Assembly (NCBI RefSeq): GCF_963675905.1
Contig: NZ_OY780936.1
Span: forward strand, 2,179,946 to 2,243,945
Reading direction: 5' to 3'
Length of the DNA stretch: 64,000 bases
Source: an uncultured Bacteroides sp.
GTDB lineage: Bacteria; Bacteroidota; Bacteroidia; Bacteroidales; Bacteroidaceae
This document shows positions 36,401-46,050 of the stretch, one piece after another (positions within the stretch are counted from its first letter, which is position 1; every line of letters begins with the position of its first letter). The position numbers and the translations under genes were made by a program. Under the pieces are notes generated by a model that saw only the letters and a list, made by a program, of their open reading frames with translations, was not told the origin of the DNA and made no database searches.

Positions 36401-36555
36401 AAATCAAGAACTCTATTGTTTTGTTGATCTACATTATAGGAAATTTTACCATCTTTCAATGTCATTGAAGTCTTTTGAGCAAAAAGACTTTGCACCGCAA
36501 ATGTGCAAAAAAGGCCTACAAGTATATTTCTTAAAGCTATTCGAACTATCCTCAT
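33451..36555 (-). CDS. Secreted two-part protein: right-handed beta-helix plus probable TIM-barrel hydrolase
   Basis: 1034 residues with a signal peptide (about residues 1-26, ending LFAQ). Residues about 65-500 have the pectate-lyase/GH28-like beta-helix pattern (SVIQRAINYVSS, GVVLRGADKNQTILVKRG, RHASFRYFAGSAVFVQRTASKVTVEDC). Residues about 600-950 look like a glycosidase-type barrel with acidic candidates in ISAEFTGPLHFVDF and HENYFQHNI. A small beta domain ends the chain (FALPLAAGTYSLKQIDIKSGKVTTL). I recall similar Bacteroides proteins labelled DUF4955 or DUF6298, but could not check. Its place after the HTCS and GH2 genes suggests action on a pectic or similar glycan. Confidence 0.75.
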   Translation of the reverse strand: MRIVRIALRNILVGLFCTFAVQSLFAQKTSMTLKDGKISYNVDQQNNRVLDFSYCGYRSSEKDIPEVPNKIVVYNQEGDCSSVIQRAINYVSSLAPDKNGFRGAVLLGKGVFHLDKSLFISKSGVVLRGADKNQTILVKRGSDRGAVVYVEGKNDFSVTDTLSVTSSYIPVNSRTITVASAAKLKKGDRVMIYRPSTTKWIESLGCEHFGGGITALGWKAGDIEIYWDRTISSLNNGNVELDVPLTMAVDAQQGKAQVLLYHWNGRISDSGVENISFESEYNKKYPKDEDHCWTGVSIENAENCWVRHASFRYFAGSAVFVQRTASKVTVEDCISTDPVSEIGGLRRNTFLTMGQQTLFQRCYSEHGIHDFGAGYCAPGPNAFVQCEAKESFGFSGAIDSWACGLLFDVVNIDGNNLTFKNMGQDFNGAGWGSSNSLFWQCSAAEIECYSPAKDAVNRAYGCWAQFSGDGEWNESNNHIQPRSIFYSQLAERLGKDCSQRARILPVSTDASSSPTIAVAAEMAKQAYTPKLTLRHWIEQDTLLVSADQNKLKLASSLKVEKEKASSMKTMSVEDGRIVVNNQLLTGNRSEVSWWSGKLRTNYLAKAKPHITRFVPGREGLGLTDRIDSVVNFMKNEKITVLDHNYGLWYDRRRDDHERTRRRTGDVWGPFYEQPFGRSGESSAWEGLSKYDLTRPNAWYWGRLKEFATQSDKEGLVLFHENYFQHNILEAGAHWVDCPWRSANNINDTDFPEPVPFTGDKRIFMADRFYDISHPVRRELHKKYIRQCLNNFAENKNVVQLISAEFTGPLHFVDFWLDEIGAWEKETGKHATVALSTTKDVQDAILKDKKRSALVDIIDIRYWHYKSDGTTYAPEGGKNLAPRQHARQMKVGKVTFNEAYKAVSEYREKYPEKAVTFYAQNYPDMAWAVFMAGGSLPVLPGINDPSFLNDAAKMHVEKTGTDGYYKLEKNGLGVIVYSQSKENFALPLAAGTYSLKQIDIKSGKVTTLVKKLKGGDSYQFKGNSNAPSVYWFKAL

Positions 36556-36627
36556 TATAGTAAACTTTTATTTGGGTTAATGAATATAATTCTAAAACGA
36601 ACAGAAAAGCCTTTTGTAATCAGTATT

Positions 36628-39600
36628 TCACGATTTTCTATAAGTATTCATGTATTCACGGGGAGACTGATCATATTTCTTTCTGAAACATTTACCGAAA
36701 TATCCCACATCTTTAAAACCCACGGCGAAAGCTATTTCCGAAATACTCAAATCAGTGTTCTTAATCATCTCAATTGATTTATTCAGTCTAATTTCTTTAA
36801 CTAAGTCTACAGGAGCAAGTCCGGTGAGACTTTTTAATTTCTTAAAGAAAGAAGAACGGCTTAAACCAATAGTAGAAGCAATAGTATCGATATTAAAATC
36901 ACTGTTATCGAGATTATCTTCAATAACCTGATGGATTTTTTCCAATAGCTGAACATCTTTCTGAACAAGGAATTGTTCAGAATCAACCGATGGTTCCTCA
37001 TTATCTTTTTTCCAAAGCCGTTCCTGAAAAAGTTTTCTTTCCCTTAAAAGCTGCTCTATACGGGCTACCAGATAATCCTTGCTAAAAGGTTTTGTTATAT
37101 ATGCATTTGCTCCAAGACTAATAGCTGTAGTCTTAGCTTCATCGCCACTCTTGGCAGTAAGGATAACTACCGGAATGTGACTGATCTTAAAATCTTTCCT
37201 GATACGCTGCAACATTTCCGTACCATCCATCTCCGGCATCATCTGATCGGTTACAACAATATCCGGATGATACAGATGAACCTTCTTCAAACCTTCAACT
37301 CCATTATTCGCGATATAAATACGGAACTGATCTTCCAATTGCATCTTTATCAGATTACATAAATCCTTATTGTCTTCTACAAGCAATAAGCTTGGCAATG
37401 TAGAATTGTCTTTGCTCAAATCGTCTTCCAGCTCATCCTCTTCTTCATTTCTGTTTGTATCCAGAATTGCAGTTTCCTGAGGAAGATTATCAACCTGATC
37501 ACTGAAATAGAAATCGACCTCGTCAGGTTTGAAATGTTCTTTGCCCAACAATAGTTCTACTGTAAATGCCGACCCTTTAGATTGCTCACTTTCAACTGTA
37601 ATCTGTCCGTGATGCAAATTCATCAGTTCTTTAGAAAGAGCCAATCCGATTCCGGTACCTTTATAGGTAGTATCTTTTGCATTATCACCTTGTGAGAAAC
37701 GCTCAAATATTTCAGTAAGTTTATTCTGAGGAATACCAGTACCGGTATCTTCTACTCTAACAAAGCAAGCTTTTCCGTCAGGAAGAAGTCCTACTGTAAG
37801 AATTATACTTCCACCAGAATGGGTAAATTTAAATGCATTCGAAAGAAGATTACGGATCACTATCTCCAGTTTCTCTTGATCTGCCCACACAAAGATATCA
37901 CTGTCATTGTACTGACAGGTATAACTAATTTCATTTTCTTCAGAAAGAACTTCAAACTCTTCGCTCAGATGTTCAATCATCGAATTTAGATTTATCAGAG
38001 AAACGTGCAAACGCATTTTTCCATTTTCTATCTTTCTAAAGTCGAGAATCTGATTCACCAGATTAAGCATCTGATCGGTGCTCTTTTCCATTAAATCAAT
38101 GTATCGGGCTCCTTTGTCGGATAACTTTTCTTTCTCCCGTAGCTCTTGAATAGGCCCCTTTATCAATGTGAGAGGCGTACGCAGCTCATGTGATATATTG
38201 GTAAAGAACTTAATTTTCAATTCTGCAAGTTTCTGTTCAATATAGATGTCATTCTTTATCTTTATCATAAAAAAGACAAACTTCATAACTCCATATAATA
38301 AAGCCAGAAACAATATAACATAAATTACATAGGCAATATCAGACCTCCACCAAGGTGGAAGAATTATAATTTCTAATGTTCTTTCAGAAACAAAAGAAGG
38401 ATTTGCCTCGTCGATTGTTCTTACCTTAAACAGATACTTTCCCGGAGGTACATTTGTATATGAAGCAATACGGTTCTTTCCATTAAAGTGCCATTCCTCT
38501 TCGTATCCCTGAAGTATATACTTATAGCTGATGCGATTCTGATTATAATAGTTTAGTGCAGCAAACTCAATTGTAAACATAGACTGATTATGCTTCAGAG
38601 TAATAGTTTTAAGCTCCTTCACAGATAATTTATGTTCGCCTGTATTCAATGAATTGTAGTCCTGATTAGAAACTTTAAAATCAACTATAAAAGTTTTATT
38701 TGCAAAATTATATGTTTCAAGTCTGGATGGGTCAAACTTTATTATACCATCTTTACACCCAAACCATAGCTGTCCGGACGCACAACGTAATGCGCACTCC
38801 TCTTCCATTTTTACCGGAATAAAGCCGTCATACTTATCGAAGTTACGGAAAGATTGTGTTTTCATATTAAAACGGGAAATACCCATTTCAGTAGCTAACC
38901 AGAGATTACCTCTTTTATCCTCCACTATAGACAGGATAACATCACTTTTCAATCCTTCCTTCAAGCCATACGATTGGAAAACAGGCATTCTGGTTTCATG
39001 ATCATAGCTAATAAGCTTATTTAATCCTCCTCCGAAAACACTTACCCATATTTGTGATTTCTTGTCTTTATATAAAGCATATATATCATTATCTGAAATA
39101 TCTGATCCATTCTGATAAACCTCAAATTTTATTTTATCAGCTCTTTTGAAGTTTCCATCAAAAGACATCAACCCATCACTGGTACCAACCCATATACGTC
39201 CTTCGGAGTCTTCGATCATATTCCGAATCTCCATATACATGCCATTGGATGGATAATAGCTAAAGCAATTATATTTATGTCTGAAGATTGCTCTTCCATT
39301 TTCTTCTTCCAGTAGATTCAGACCACCACCGAACAAACCAGCCCAGATGCGCCCTTTACTATCTTGATAAGAACAATAAACCTCATTACTGCTAATTGAG
39401 TTCGGGTTATCTTCTTCATTCATAAAACGGGTAAAACGGAATCCCAATTTTGATGAATTATCAGGTTCTGCCTTTACAAGACCTTTTCCTTTGGTTGAGA
39501 ACCAGAGATTACCCTGGTTATCCTCCATTATATGGTATACATTTCCAATATTGTAATTACCCTCAAAGAATTTTTGCTTCAAAGCACCATTTCTAGCAAT

Positions 39601-41031
39601 TCTATAGACTTCCGAATTACGGGTTCCTACCCATATATCACCATTTTTAGCTTCAAACAAAGATTTAACTCCTACTTTACAGATCTCGGGATCTGTAGTT
39701 TTGTTTTCAAAGCTACATGGAGAAAAAAGAGAAAATTGTTGTTTAGGAAAACTGATCTTATAAATACCATTATCCAAAGAAGTAACCCACAATACACCGT
39801 CTTTGTCCATTAATAAGTTACAAAGTCTGTTCCCTTTTTCGAATTTAAGGAACTCTTCAGAATGATTTAAGTAATCCTCTGTAAGTTTATTACGATCTAT
39901 CCGAACTAAATCACCTGATGAAGTAATAAAGAACATCCCATGTTCTTTTCCATCTTGTTCCTGAATTTCTTCATTTACAAGACCATCCTGAAAAATGAAT
40001 TGCTTAATCTGATTATTTACCGGGTTATAATATACTACCCCTTTCGTTCCAAGAACAAACCATATTTTTCCATAACTATCACTAAATAGATTTACAACAG
40101 GTTCTTTAACCTGAGGAGTGAATAACAGTTTGAAAGTCTTTTTCTTCAAGTCATATAAATAGACACCTTTATTAGCAACAGAAATATATATCTTTGTTCT
40201 GTTTTCAATAAAGATATTCTCAATAGCTCCTTTACCGGATAATATTTTTATTGGGATGATACGTCCGTTATAGAGATTTATCAGATAAATATTACCTTGT
40301 TTGTCACCTACCCATAAAACTCCTTTATTCTCGTATGCACATGAAAATTCTGTTTCGGGAGTAACACCAAGTCCTTTCAATATAAAATCAGAGGGTTTAG
40401 ATTTTAAGGAATTTCCTTTAGGACTGGACAGAATTTTATAATCTGTACCAATCCAGCTAATATAATCCTTACTTTCGCACAATAGATTTTTCTTCAGTTT
40501 TGTATTACCGGCCTTGACTTTTGAGTTATGAAGGAGAATAATATTAAGTTTGCCATCCTTGTTGGAGGATGCTTTTAATAAGTCCTTGTTTTTTGTTAAT
40601 AATAAAAGTTCTCCGTCGGCTGTTTTCTGAATCTTAATAATCTGAGAATTTACTGAGTAATTTTTTCTCAGTTCATTAAACACAGAGTAAAAACACTCTT
40701 TGTGCTTATCAAAAAGATAAAGCTTGTGGTCAACAGTTTTGACCCATAAGTTAGAGCTTTTATCTTCAATTATTTTTTGGATTTTTCTGGGAGGTATATC
40801 TGTGTAGTACAGATTCCGACTATTGTACGTTTTAAACTTCTGTCCATCGAAACTGCATAATCCATACCAGGTACCAAACCATACAAAGCCTTCTGAATCT
40901 TTGATTGCACAATTTACAATTTCATGAGGAACTCCATTCTCAACTGAATAATGCTCAATAATTATGTTATTGCTTGCTGCCGCAAAACGACAGCAAAATA
41001 ACATAATTATAAGCACCAAATATTTATTCAT
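36628..41031 (-). CDS. Hybrid two-component system regulator (HTCS)
   Basis: 1467 residues with the whole HTCS layout. A signal peptide (1-19) leads to periplasmic beta-propeller repeats (to about 780, with many GRIWVGTSDGL-like units) and a Y_Y_Y domain (about 800-880). One membrane helix (about 895-918) precedes a HisKA domain with phospho-His in ISHELRTPLTL (about 947). The HATPase follows (NLLSNAFKFTHSGG, GTGIPQNKL, GTGIGLALS, to about 1165), then a receiver with DIVVTDQMMPEMDG (about 1260) and a C-terminal AraC-type helix-turn-helix. HTCS proteins bind a glycan fragment in the periplasm and switch on the local degradation genes. It is flanked by CAZyme genes on both sides. Confidence 0.97.
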   Translation of the reverse strand: MNKYLVLIIMLFCCRFAAASNNIIIEHYSVENGVPHEIVNCAIKDSEGFVWFGTWYGLCSFDGQKFKTYNSRNLYYTDIPPRKIQKIIEDKSSNLWVKTVDHKLYLFDKHKECFYSVFNELRKNYSVNSQIIKIQKTADGELLLLTKNKDLLKASSNKDGKLNIILLHNSKVKAGNTKLKKNLLCESKDYISWIGTDYKILSSPKGNSLKSKPSDFILKGLGVTPETEFSCAYENKGVLWVGDKQGNIYLINLYNGRIIPIKILSGKGAIENIFIENRTKIYISVANKGVYLYDLKKKTFKLLFTPQVKEPVVNLFSDSYGKIWFVLGTKGVVYYNPVNNQIKQFIFQDGLVNEEIQEQDGKEHGMFFITSSGDLVRIDRNKLTEDYLNHSEEFLKFEKGNRLCNLLMDKDGVLWVTSLDNGIYKISFPKQQFSLFSPCSFENKTTDPEICKVGVKSLFEAKNGDIWVGTRNSEVYRIARNGALKQKFFEGNYNIGNVYHIMEDNQGNLWFSTKGKGLVKAEPDNSSKLGFRFTRFMNEEDNPNSISSNEVYCSYQDSKGRIWAGLFGGGLNLLEEENGRAIFRHKYNCFSYYPSNGMYMEIRNMIEDSEGRIWVGTSDGLMSFDGNFKRADKIKFEVYQNGSDISDNDIYALYKDKKSQIWVSVFGGGLNKLISYDHETRMPVFQSYGLKEGLKSDVILSIVEDKRGNLWLATEMGISRFNMKTQSFRNFDKYDGFIPVKMEEECALRCASGQLWFGCKDGIIKFDPSRLETYNFANKTFIVDFKVSNQDYNSLNTGEHKLSVKELKTITLKHNQSMFTIEFAALNYYNQNRISYKYILQGYEEEWHFNGKNRIASYTNVPPGKYLFKVRTIDEANPSFVSERTLEIIILPPWWRSDIAYVIYVILFLALLYGVMKFVFFMIKIKNDIYIEQKLAELKIKFFTNISHELRTPLTLIKGPIQELREKEKLSDKGARYIDLMEKSTDQMLNLVNQILDFRKIENGKMRLHVSLINLNSMIEHLSEEFEVLSEENEISYTCQYNDSDIFVWADQEKLEIVIRNLLSNAFKFTHSGGSIILTVGLLPDGKACFVRVEDTGTGIPQNKLTEIFERFSQGDNAKDTTYKGTGIGLALSKELMNLHHGQITVESEQSKGSAFTVELLLGKEHFKPDEVDFYFSDQVDNLPQETAILDTNRNEEEDELEDDLSKDNSTLPSLLLVEDNKDLCNLIKMQLEDQFRIYIANNGVEGLKKVHLYHPDIVVTDQMMPEMDGTEMLQRIRKDFKISHIPVVILTAKSGDEAKTTAISLGANAYITKPFSKDYLVARIEQLLRERKLFQERLWKKDNEEPSVDSEQFLVQKDVQLLEKIHQVIEDNLDNSDFNIDTIASTIGLSRSSFFKKLKSLTGLAPVDLVKEIRLNKSIEMIKNTDLSISEIAFAVGFKDVGYFGKCFRKKYDQSPREYMNTYRKS

Positions 41032-41062
41032 GTCTTCTGCCTGTTTTTTTTAAGTATGAGGT

Positions 41063-41070
41063 CAAAGTTA
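41063..41070 (-). promoter_or_regulatory. Predicted -7 box of the HTCS gene
   Basis: The minus strand reads TAACTTTG, an exact TAnnTTTG, 32 bases before the ATG, with TTGTTG about 20 bases farther upstream at the -33 position. Confidence 0.6.
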
Positions 41071-41125
41071 AGCAAAGGCAGACAAATGTACAACAATCGG
41101 TTAACACTTTAAAACTTATTAATCA

Positions 41126-43732
41126 CTATTTTAAGTGCTTTTCACCAAACTCAGTCTGCTGAAGTTCAACTTCATTCAGAACTTTTTGTTTTTCTTCGTC
41201 TGTAAGAGTTGGTTTTGTTTCATTAGTCGTTTTATTATTCCGGCTTACCTTGCTTTGTACCTGATCTATATAACAAAATGGTTTCTCAGAAGAAATACTC
41301 TCAAACTCAAGTTCGGCAGATGTTGGTGCATGAACTCCTTCAAACTGGACATGAGCTTTAACCTTAATTTTGCCCGCCTTATTTGTTGTACGAATCAATA
41401 CAGGAGCAGAACCAAATTCCACAGCACGCGGATTAGCGCCAATACTTGCATCACCAATAATTGTTCCCTCACCTTCAACGGAGAAAACAACGTTTTCTTT
41501 TGCCAACCTACGCACATTTCCGCTATCATCAGTAACTTCTGCAATTACAATAGCAAAATCAGAACCATCGGCAACTAAAGATTGTCCTTCGTGATCAAGA
41601 GTTAATCTTAATTTTGTAGAACGACGTGATGGCATTCTTTTATAGCTGCACACCACCTTGCCATCTATAATACCTTCTGCTACAAAACTTACTTTCTGCC
41701 AGTTCTTCTGAACATAAGTATATTGTCTCATATCCCAGAAATTATATACATTCTTAAATATTACCGGAGCATTAGGTATTCCATTCTTTTCGTGAATAAC
41801 TGGTTGTACTATCGTATCTTTTTCATAAGCTATCAATCTTACAGAATCACAATTACTGAAAACAACGACATCACTGTCTGAAAATGGAGATATTTCATTA
41901 GCTACATAAACCATTGGTCCTGTTTCACAAACAGGATGAGTAGCTTTGGGAGATATCTGACTCTTAAACATGTAATATGCATACTTCGGTTGGCGGAAAC
42001 AATCAAAGATTCCTCCCCAATATGGATCGGGATGGTAACCGCGTTGATGATCAAAAGGATGCCATTGTGCACCACCGATAAACTGTCCGGTTGTTTTAAA
42101 CATCGCACCATAAGATTCTGCTAATGAAAGAGCCTGAACCAATTGAGGACGTTCACCCCAGCTTCTTGATGCACGATTATTATTGTTATGAGCATACCAG
42201 TCGTCTACATTTTCACCAAACTCACGGGTAAAGATACATTGTTTAGCTTTTCCTTCATCAGTAGGCCAGCCATATACCAAGCCATAATTATCAGCAACTC
42301 CATCAGAATGCAAGTCTCCTGCAGCAACCGGAGCACCCGGATATGGAAATTCATCCTTTGTAATCTTTAATGCAGATAAAGAGAAATCCAGCGGATAACG
42401 TGTTTCGTTCAATATCGGTTCCCAGATAAGAACTGAAGTATGATTACGATCTCTGCGAATCATCTGATGCGTATTCTCATTTACCAGTTCTGCAAAATGA
42501 GGATCTTTATTCCAGAATTGCCATCCCGGAGTAGCTACAATTATAAACAGACCAAGTTCATCGCAAGCATCCATGAATGCTGGATCCTGAGGATAATGAG
42601 CAGAACGGATTATTTTGCAGCCGGCATCGCGCAATTTCTTTGCATCCCGCCATTGCTGAGAGTTAGGAAGAGCATTTCCTACATATCCAAAATCCTGATG
42701 TCTGTTAGCACCGATTAATTGTCCGTAAGGCTTACCATTAAGATAGAATCCATCTTTTCCACGGAACTCAGCTTTACGTATACCAATACGAGTTGTTCCA
42801 CCATCCAGAGAAACTTTACCATCAAGAACTCTTGAATTAATCTTATACAAATACGGAGTATCTGGAGACCAAAGATTAGGTTTGCGAACTGTAATCTTTT
42901 GCTTTGCGGTCTTGCTTTCACCATTAGCCAGAACAAGTTTTGTTCTTTCACGAGCTATAACTTTCCCAGCTTTATCACAAAGTTCTGTTTCCAGATATAC
43001 AGTCTTGCTTTGTTTACTTTCATTCTTAACGTCCGTATCTACAAAGACATCGGCACTTTTTTCGCTGATATTATCATAATGAACAAAGACTCCACCTCCA
43101 GCAACTTTGTTTGCTTCTATTGCATCTGTAATAGCTACAGGTGATTTTGCAATCATCCAAACATAACGATAGATACCTCCATGATAAGCAAAGTCAAGCG
43201 TATATTGTTTCTTTCCCGGAGGGAAGTTCTTATCATCACTATTATCGGTAAAGACTGCGATCAGGCAAGATTCACCGGCACGGATACCAAGATCAGTTAA
43301 TGATACTGAGAATGGAAGGTATCCTCCAAGATGTTGTTTTACCAGTTTACCATTTACATAAACATCCGATTTACCCATCACAGCTTCAAAGTATACCGAA
43401 ACATTCTTTCCATTCAGTGATTTATCAACCACAAAATGCTTTCTATACCAAGCCGGTCCCTGATAATTACGACAGCCACTGGCTTCGGCAGGTTCCAATG
43501 CTACGGTATGTGGCGTTGCAACAACCTCCCACGATGAATCATCCAGTCCGATAGCACCGCCATTTTTAACATCTCCTTTAAAGAAACGCCATCCCGGATT
43601 GAAATTATAAACAATTCTCCCACTGCCTTTTAAATCAATAAAGCCTGCAACTGAAGTTTCAGGACGATATGAACCGGCAAAACCAAGTACCGGTATTAAA
43701 AAGAGCAAAAGTGCTGCAATAACATTCTTCAT
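41126..43732 (-). CDS. Glycoside hydrolase family 2 protein (beta-galactosidase/glucuronidase-like)
   Basis: 868 residues with a signal peptide (1-19). An N-terminal sugar-binding jellyroll (GPAWYRKHFVVDKSLNGKNVSVYFEAVMG-like region, about 45-195) leads to the immunoglobulin-like domain (about 205-320). The TIM barrel is at about 325-610, with GQLIGANRHQDFGYVG. The likely acid/base Glu is in WEPILNE (about 439) and the nucleophile in TREFGEN (about 504). C-terminal beta domains follow. Family 2 covers beta-galactosidase, beta-glucuronidase and beta-mannosidase activities; the substrate cannot be read here. It lies 19 bases after the DUF5703-type gene. Confidence 0.9.
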   Translation of the reverse strand: MKNVIAALLLFLIPVLGFAGSYRPETSVAGFIDLKGSGRIVYNFNPGWRFFKGDVKNGGAIGLDDSSWEVVATPHTVALEPAEASGCRNYQGPAWYRKHFVVDKSLNGKNVSVYFEAVMGKSDVYVNGKLVKQHLGGYLPFSVSLTDLGIRAGESCLIAVFTDNSDDKNFPPGKKQYTLDFAYHGGIYRYVWMIAKSPVAITDAIEANKVAGGGVFVHYDNISEKSADVFVDTDVKNESKQSKTVYLETELCDKAGKVIARERTKLVLANGESKTAKQKITVRKPNLWSPDTPYLYKINSRVLDGKVSLDGGTTRIGIRKAEFRGKDGFYLNGKPYGQLIGANRHQDFGYVGNALPNSQQWRDAKKLRDAGCKIIRSAHYPQDPAFMDACDELGLFIIVATPGWQFWNKDPHFAELVNENTHQMIRRDRNHTSVLIWEPILNETRYPLDFSLSALKITKDEFPYPGAPVAAGDLHSDGVADNYGLVYGWPTDEGKAKQCIFTREFGENVDDWYAHNNNNRASRSWGERPQLVQALSLAESYGAMFKTTGQFIGGAQWHPFDHQRGYHPDPYWGGIFDCFRQPKYAYYMFKSQISPKATHPVCETGPMVYVANEISPFSDSDVVVFSNCDSVRLIAYEKDTIVQPVIHEKNGIPNAPVIFKNVYNFWDMRQYTYVQKNWQKVSFVAEGIIDGKVVCSYKRMPSRRSTKLRLTLDHEGQSLVADGSDFAIVIAEVTDDSGNVRRLAKENVVFSVEGEGTIIGDASIGANPRAVEFGSAPVLIRTTNKAGKIKVKAHVQFEGVHAPTSAELEFESISSEKPFCYIDQVQSKVSRNNKTTNETKPTLTDEEKQKVLNEVELQQTEFGEKHLK

Positions 43733-43751
43733 TCTATTCTGTTTTATTTTA

Positions 43752-46046
43752 TTATTTCTTAATCATAACAACAACGTCTTTCATCCTTTTAGCAGGATAG
43801 ACTTGTAGATTAGTAACTTTTCCATCCTTAAGTTCCGCTTCAACAGTCGTATTTTTAGGAGCATGCATCTTAAAGTGGACGTTCCATTCAACAGGCCATG
43901 CCGGGAAAAGAAGAATCTGTTCTCCATTAGTCTGCATCAGCATTTCCTGAAGACCAATCATTCCACTGCCTCCCCAATTGTGATCGGGAGTCCAGTCATA
44001 ACCTGGTCCCCAGAATGCTGGGAATCTAAGTTCGCTATCTTTCATTTTTAAGGAAATCAGTCTTTGTGCTTCTTTGGTAAGTCCCAGACAAGCAGCAAAA
44101 ATATTGTCTTGTTTCCATCCTACATGACTTCTGAACTTCAAGGCATCAGAATCGTTAAGATAGGTATTGACCGCTACCTCTAAATCTTTTTTTCCTACAC
44201 CATATATTCTCCATGGAAAAACAGGATACAATTGGGGAGATTCAACATTGTTGATTCTTTCCCACAATTTAGCAGGAGCAATCATCTTCTTTCCACTCTC
44301 TTCTCTTATGGTAATAGGTGGAATAGTTGAAAGCATCTGTTTCCAGCGAGCAGATTTAGTACTGTCCGCAGCCGAATAATCAATCATTTTTTCTAAAACA
44401 ACTTTCAACGCTGAAATAGTAGATGTAGAATTATAAGCCATTTTATAAGTTTCACAAGCCGAACCCGGATATAAAACAAGATGTCCGTCGCCATCCAGCA
44501 CTTTTCTACCACGCTGAGTAGCCAGCATTCTATAGTGTTCGTCAAAGAATGTCAGAGCGCTCTCTATCAAAGGAACATACTTATCTATTTTCTCGTTATT
44601 ATATTCTTTTGTTTCAAGAATCATATCACAGAACTCCAGAACTGTATCCCACTGATATTCCAGCCAGGCATTATATTCTAATCCCTTATCAAAGTTTGCC
44701 GGACGCTTCCATCCATACTCACTTGGATTTGGTAAACCAAAGTTCTCTATTTGTTCAGTAAAACATCCCCCTTGGTGATTCCAGTAAACCTTGCTTCGTA
44801 GTTCTGCATTTTTTAGGATACGCAGATAAAAGTCGAACTGAGACTTCATCATATCAAAGTCTCCGCTTTTAAGCATCGGGAAATAGACTAATCGCTGATT
44901 CTGGGCAGTCATTGTTCCCCCACCCCACTTACGAAAATCGGGAGTAAAGTTTAGTGTAGAATCAACGCGAGCCGGATCAAACGTAAATAAGCCGCCGTTA
45001 AATTTAGTTGGATAACTACCATAAGCATTACATCCCAGCATATAGCGGAAAAGCTGATAGTTTCTTCCAATCTTCCAGGCTTCGGAATCTTTATTTGTTT
45101 CGTTTATGCGAATAGCGCTCTTATTCCAGAAGGAATTCCACCAAGCTTGAGTCTTTTTCTTATCATCATTGCCTTTTATTCCTTTCACAATATCAGCTAA
45201 TCCTTGTTTCCACTGATTAAGTGATTCTGTCTGTTGGGTGTGCAAAGCTATCAGAATATGATGCGAGGATGAAGGTTTCACGCTCTTCATACACCATGAT
45301 TTATAATCAGTTCCGCAGTATTCTCCTGAAGTAGTTCCTGCAAACTTCAGATTATCTCCGAAGAGCATTCCACCAGATGTAAGGTTTCCAATCGGATTAT
45401 ACATCTTGTTTTTAACGGAATCCATTCCTTGCTGAGCAACGGTTGCGTCAAAAACTGTCTGAGCATCGTTTTTATGATAGAAAATTACTTTATCTGCACT
45501 ATTCTCTATTGCATCTGCCTTTGTTACAAGTCCTTTAGGAATTGCCCATTTATAGGAATTGGCATTCCCTTCTCCCTTTCTAACCGGACGGTCTTTGTAG
45601 CGCCAGTTTTCATAACAAACCTCTGCCGAGAGCTTTTCTTTGCTATTTATATCAACATGAATAACCGGACTAAATACATTTACCCATAAACGGATATTCG
45701 TATTGCCGGCATTAACATCGACAAAGCCTTTTCGCAAATTTAATTGCTGACTAAAATTTGAATTTATAAAAGGATTAGGAGTCAGCTTTACACGGATACG
45801 ACCTGATTTAAGAAGGCAATTGTTTTCGTCCAGTGAACCACTGCGTGATATATAAAACAGTAGTTCGTTGTTTTCCACCCACACATTCAGGCCAATGTCT
45901 CCACCTCCGCAAGGCATGGACTCGTAAGAGCCCTTGCTTTGAGAAGTCCACAAAACATTATATGAATCAAGCCAGTCGGTCACTTTCGCGGCACGACTGG
46001 TAGAAATAAAAGTCAATAATATAAATGCAACAAAGGCTTTTTTCAT
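43752..46046 (-). CDS. DUF5703-type secreted protein, probable glycosidase of (alpha/alpha)6 type
   Basis: 764 residues with a signal peptide (1-19). The N-terminal beta part (about 25-260) opens with YNVLWTSQSKGSYESMPCGGGDIGLNVW, as in Bacteroides proteins I know as DUF5703. The larger C-terminal part (about 300-700) is helical with barrel-like motifs GGLFTFDPARVD, VYWNHQGGCFTEQIENFGLPNP and WGGSGMIGLQEMLMQ, resembling GH95/GH65-type barrels. A small beta tail ends it. Catalytic residues cannot be assigned with confidence. The gene starts 4 bases after the acetylesterase, so the two are probably translated together. Confidence 0.8.
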   Translation of the reverse strand: MKKAFVAFILLTFISTSRAAKVTDWLDSYNVLWTSQSKGSYESMPCGGGDIGLNVWVENNELLFYISRSGSLDENNCLLKSGRIRVKLTPNPFINSNFSQQLNLRKGFVDVNAGNTNIRLWVNVFSPVIHVDINSKEKLSAEVCYENWRYKDRPVRKGEGNANSYKWAIPKGLVTKADAIENSADKVIFYHKNDAQTVFDATVAQQGMDSVKNKMYNPIGNLTSGGMLFGDNLKFAGTTSGEYCGTDYKSWCMKSVKPSSSHHILIALHTQQTESLNQWKQGLADIVKGIKGNDDKKKTQAWWNSFWNKSAIRINETNKDSEAWKIGRNYQLFRYMLGCNAYGSYPTKFNGGLFTFDPARVDSTLNFTPDFRKWGGGTMTAQNQRLVYFPMLKSGDFDMMKSQFDFYLRILKNAELRSKVYWNHQGGCFTEQIENFGLPNPSEYGWKRPANFDKGLEYNAWLEYQWDTVLEFCDMILETKEYNNEKIDKYVPLIESALTFFDEHYRMLATQRGRKVLDGDGHLVLYPGSACETYKMAYNSTSTISALKVVLEKMIDYSAADSTKSARWKQMLSTIPPITIREESGKKMIAPAKLWERINNVESPQLYPVFPWRIYGVGKKDLEVAVNTYLNDSDALKFRSHVGWKQDNIFAACLGLTKEAQRLISLKMKDSELRFPAFWGPGYDWTPDHNWGGSGMIGLQEMLMQTNGEQILLFPAWPVEWNVHFKMHAPKNTTVEAELKDGKVTNLQVYPAKRMKDVVVMIKK

Positions 46047-46050
46047 CTAT

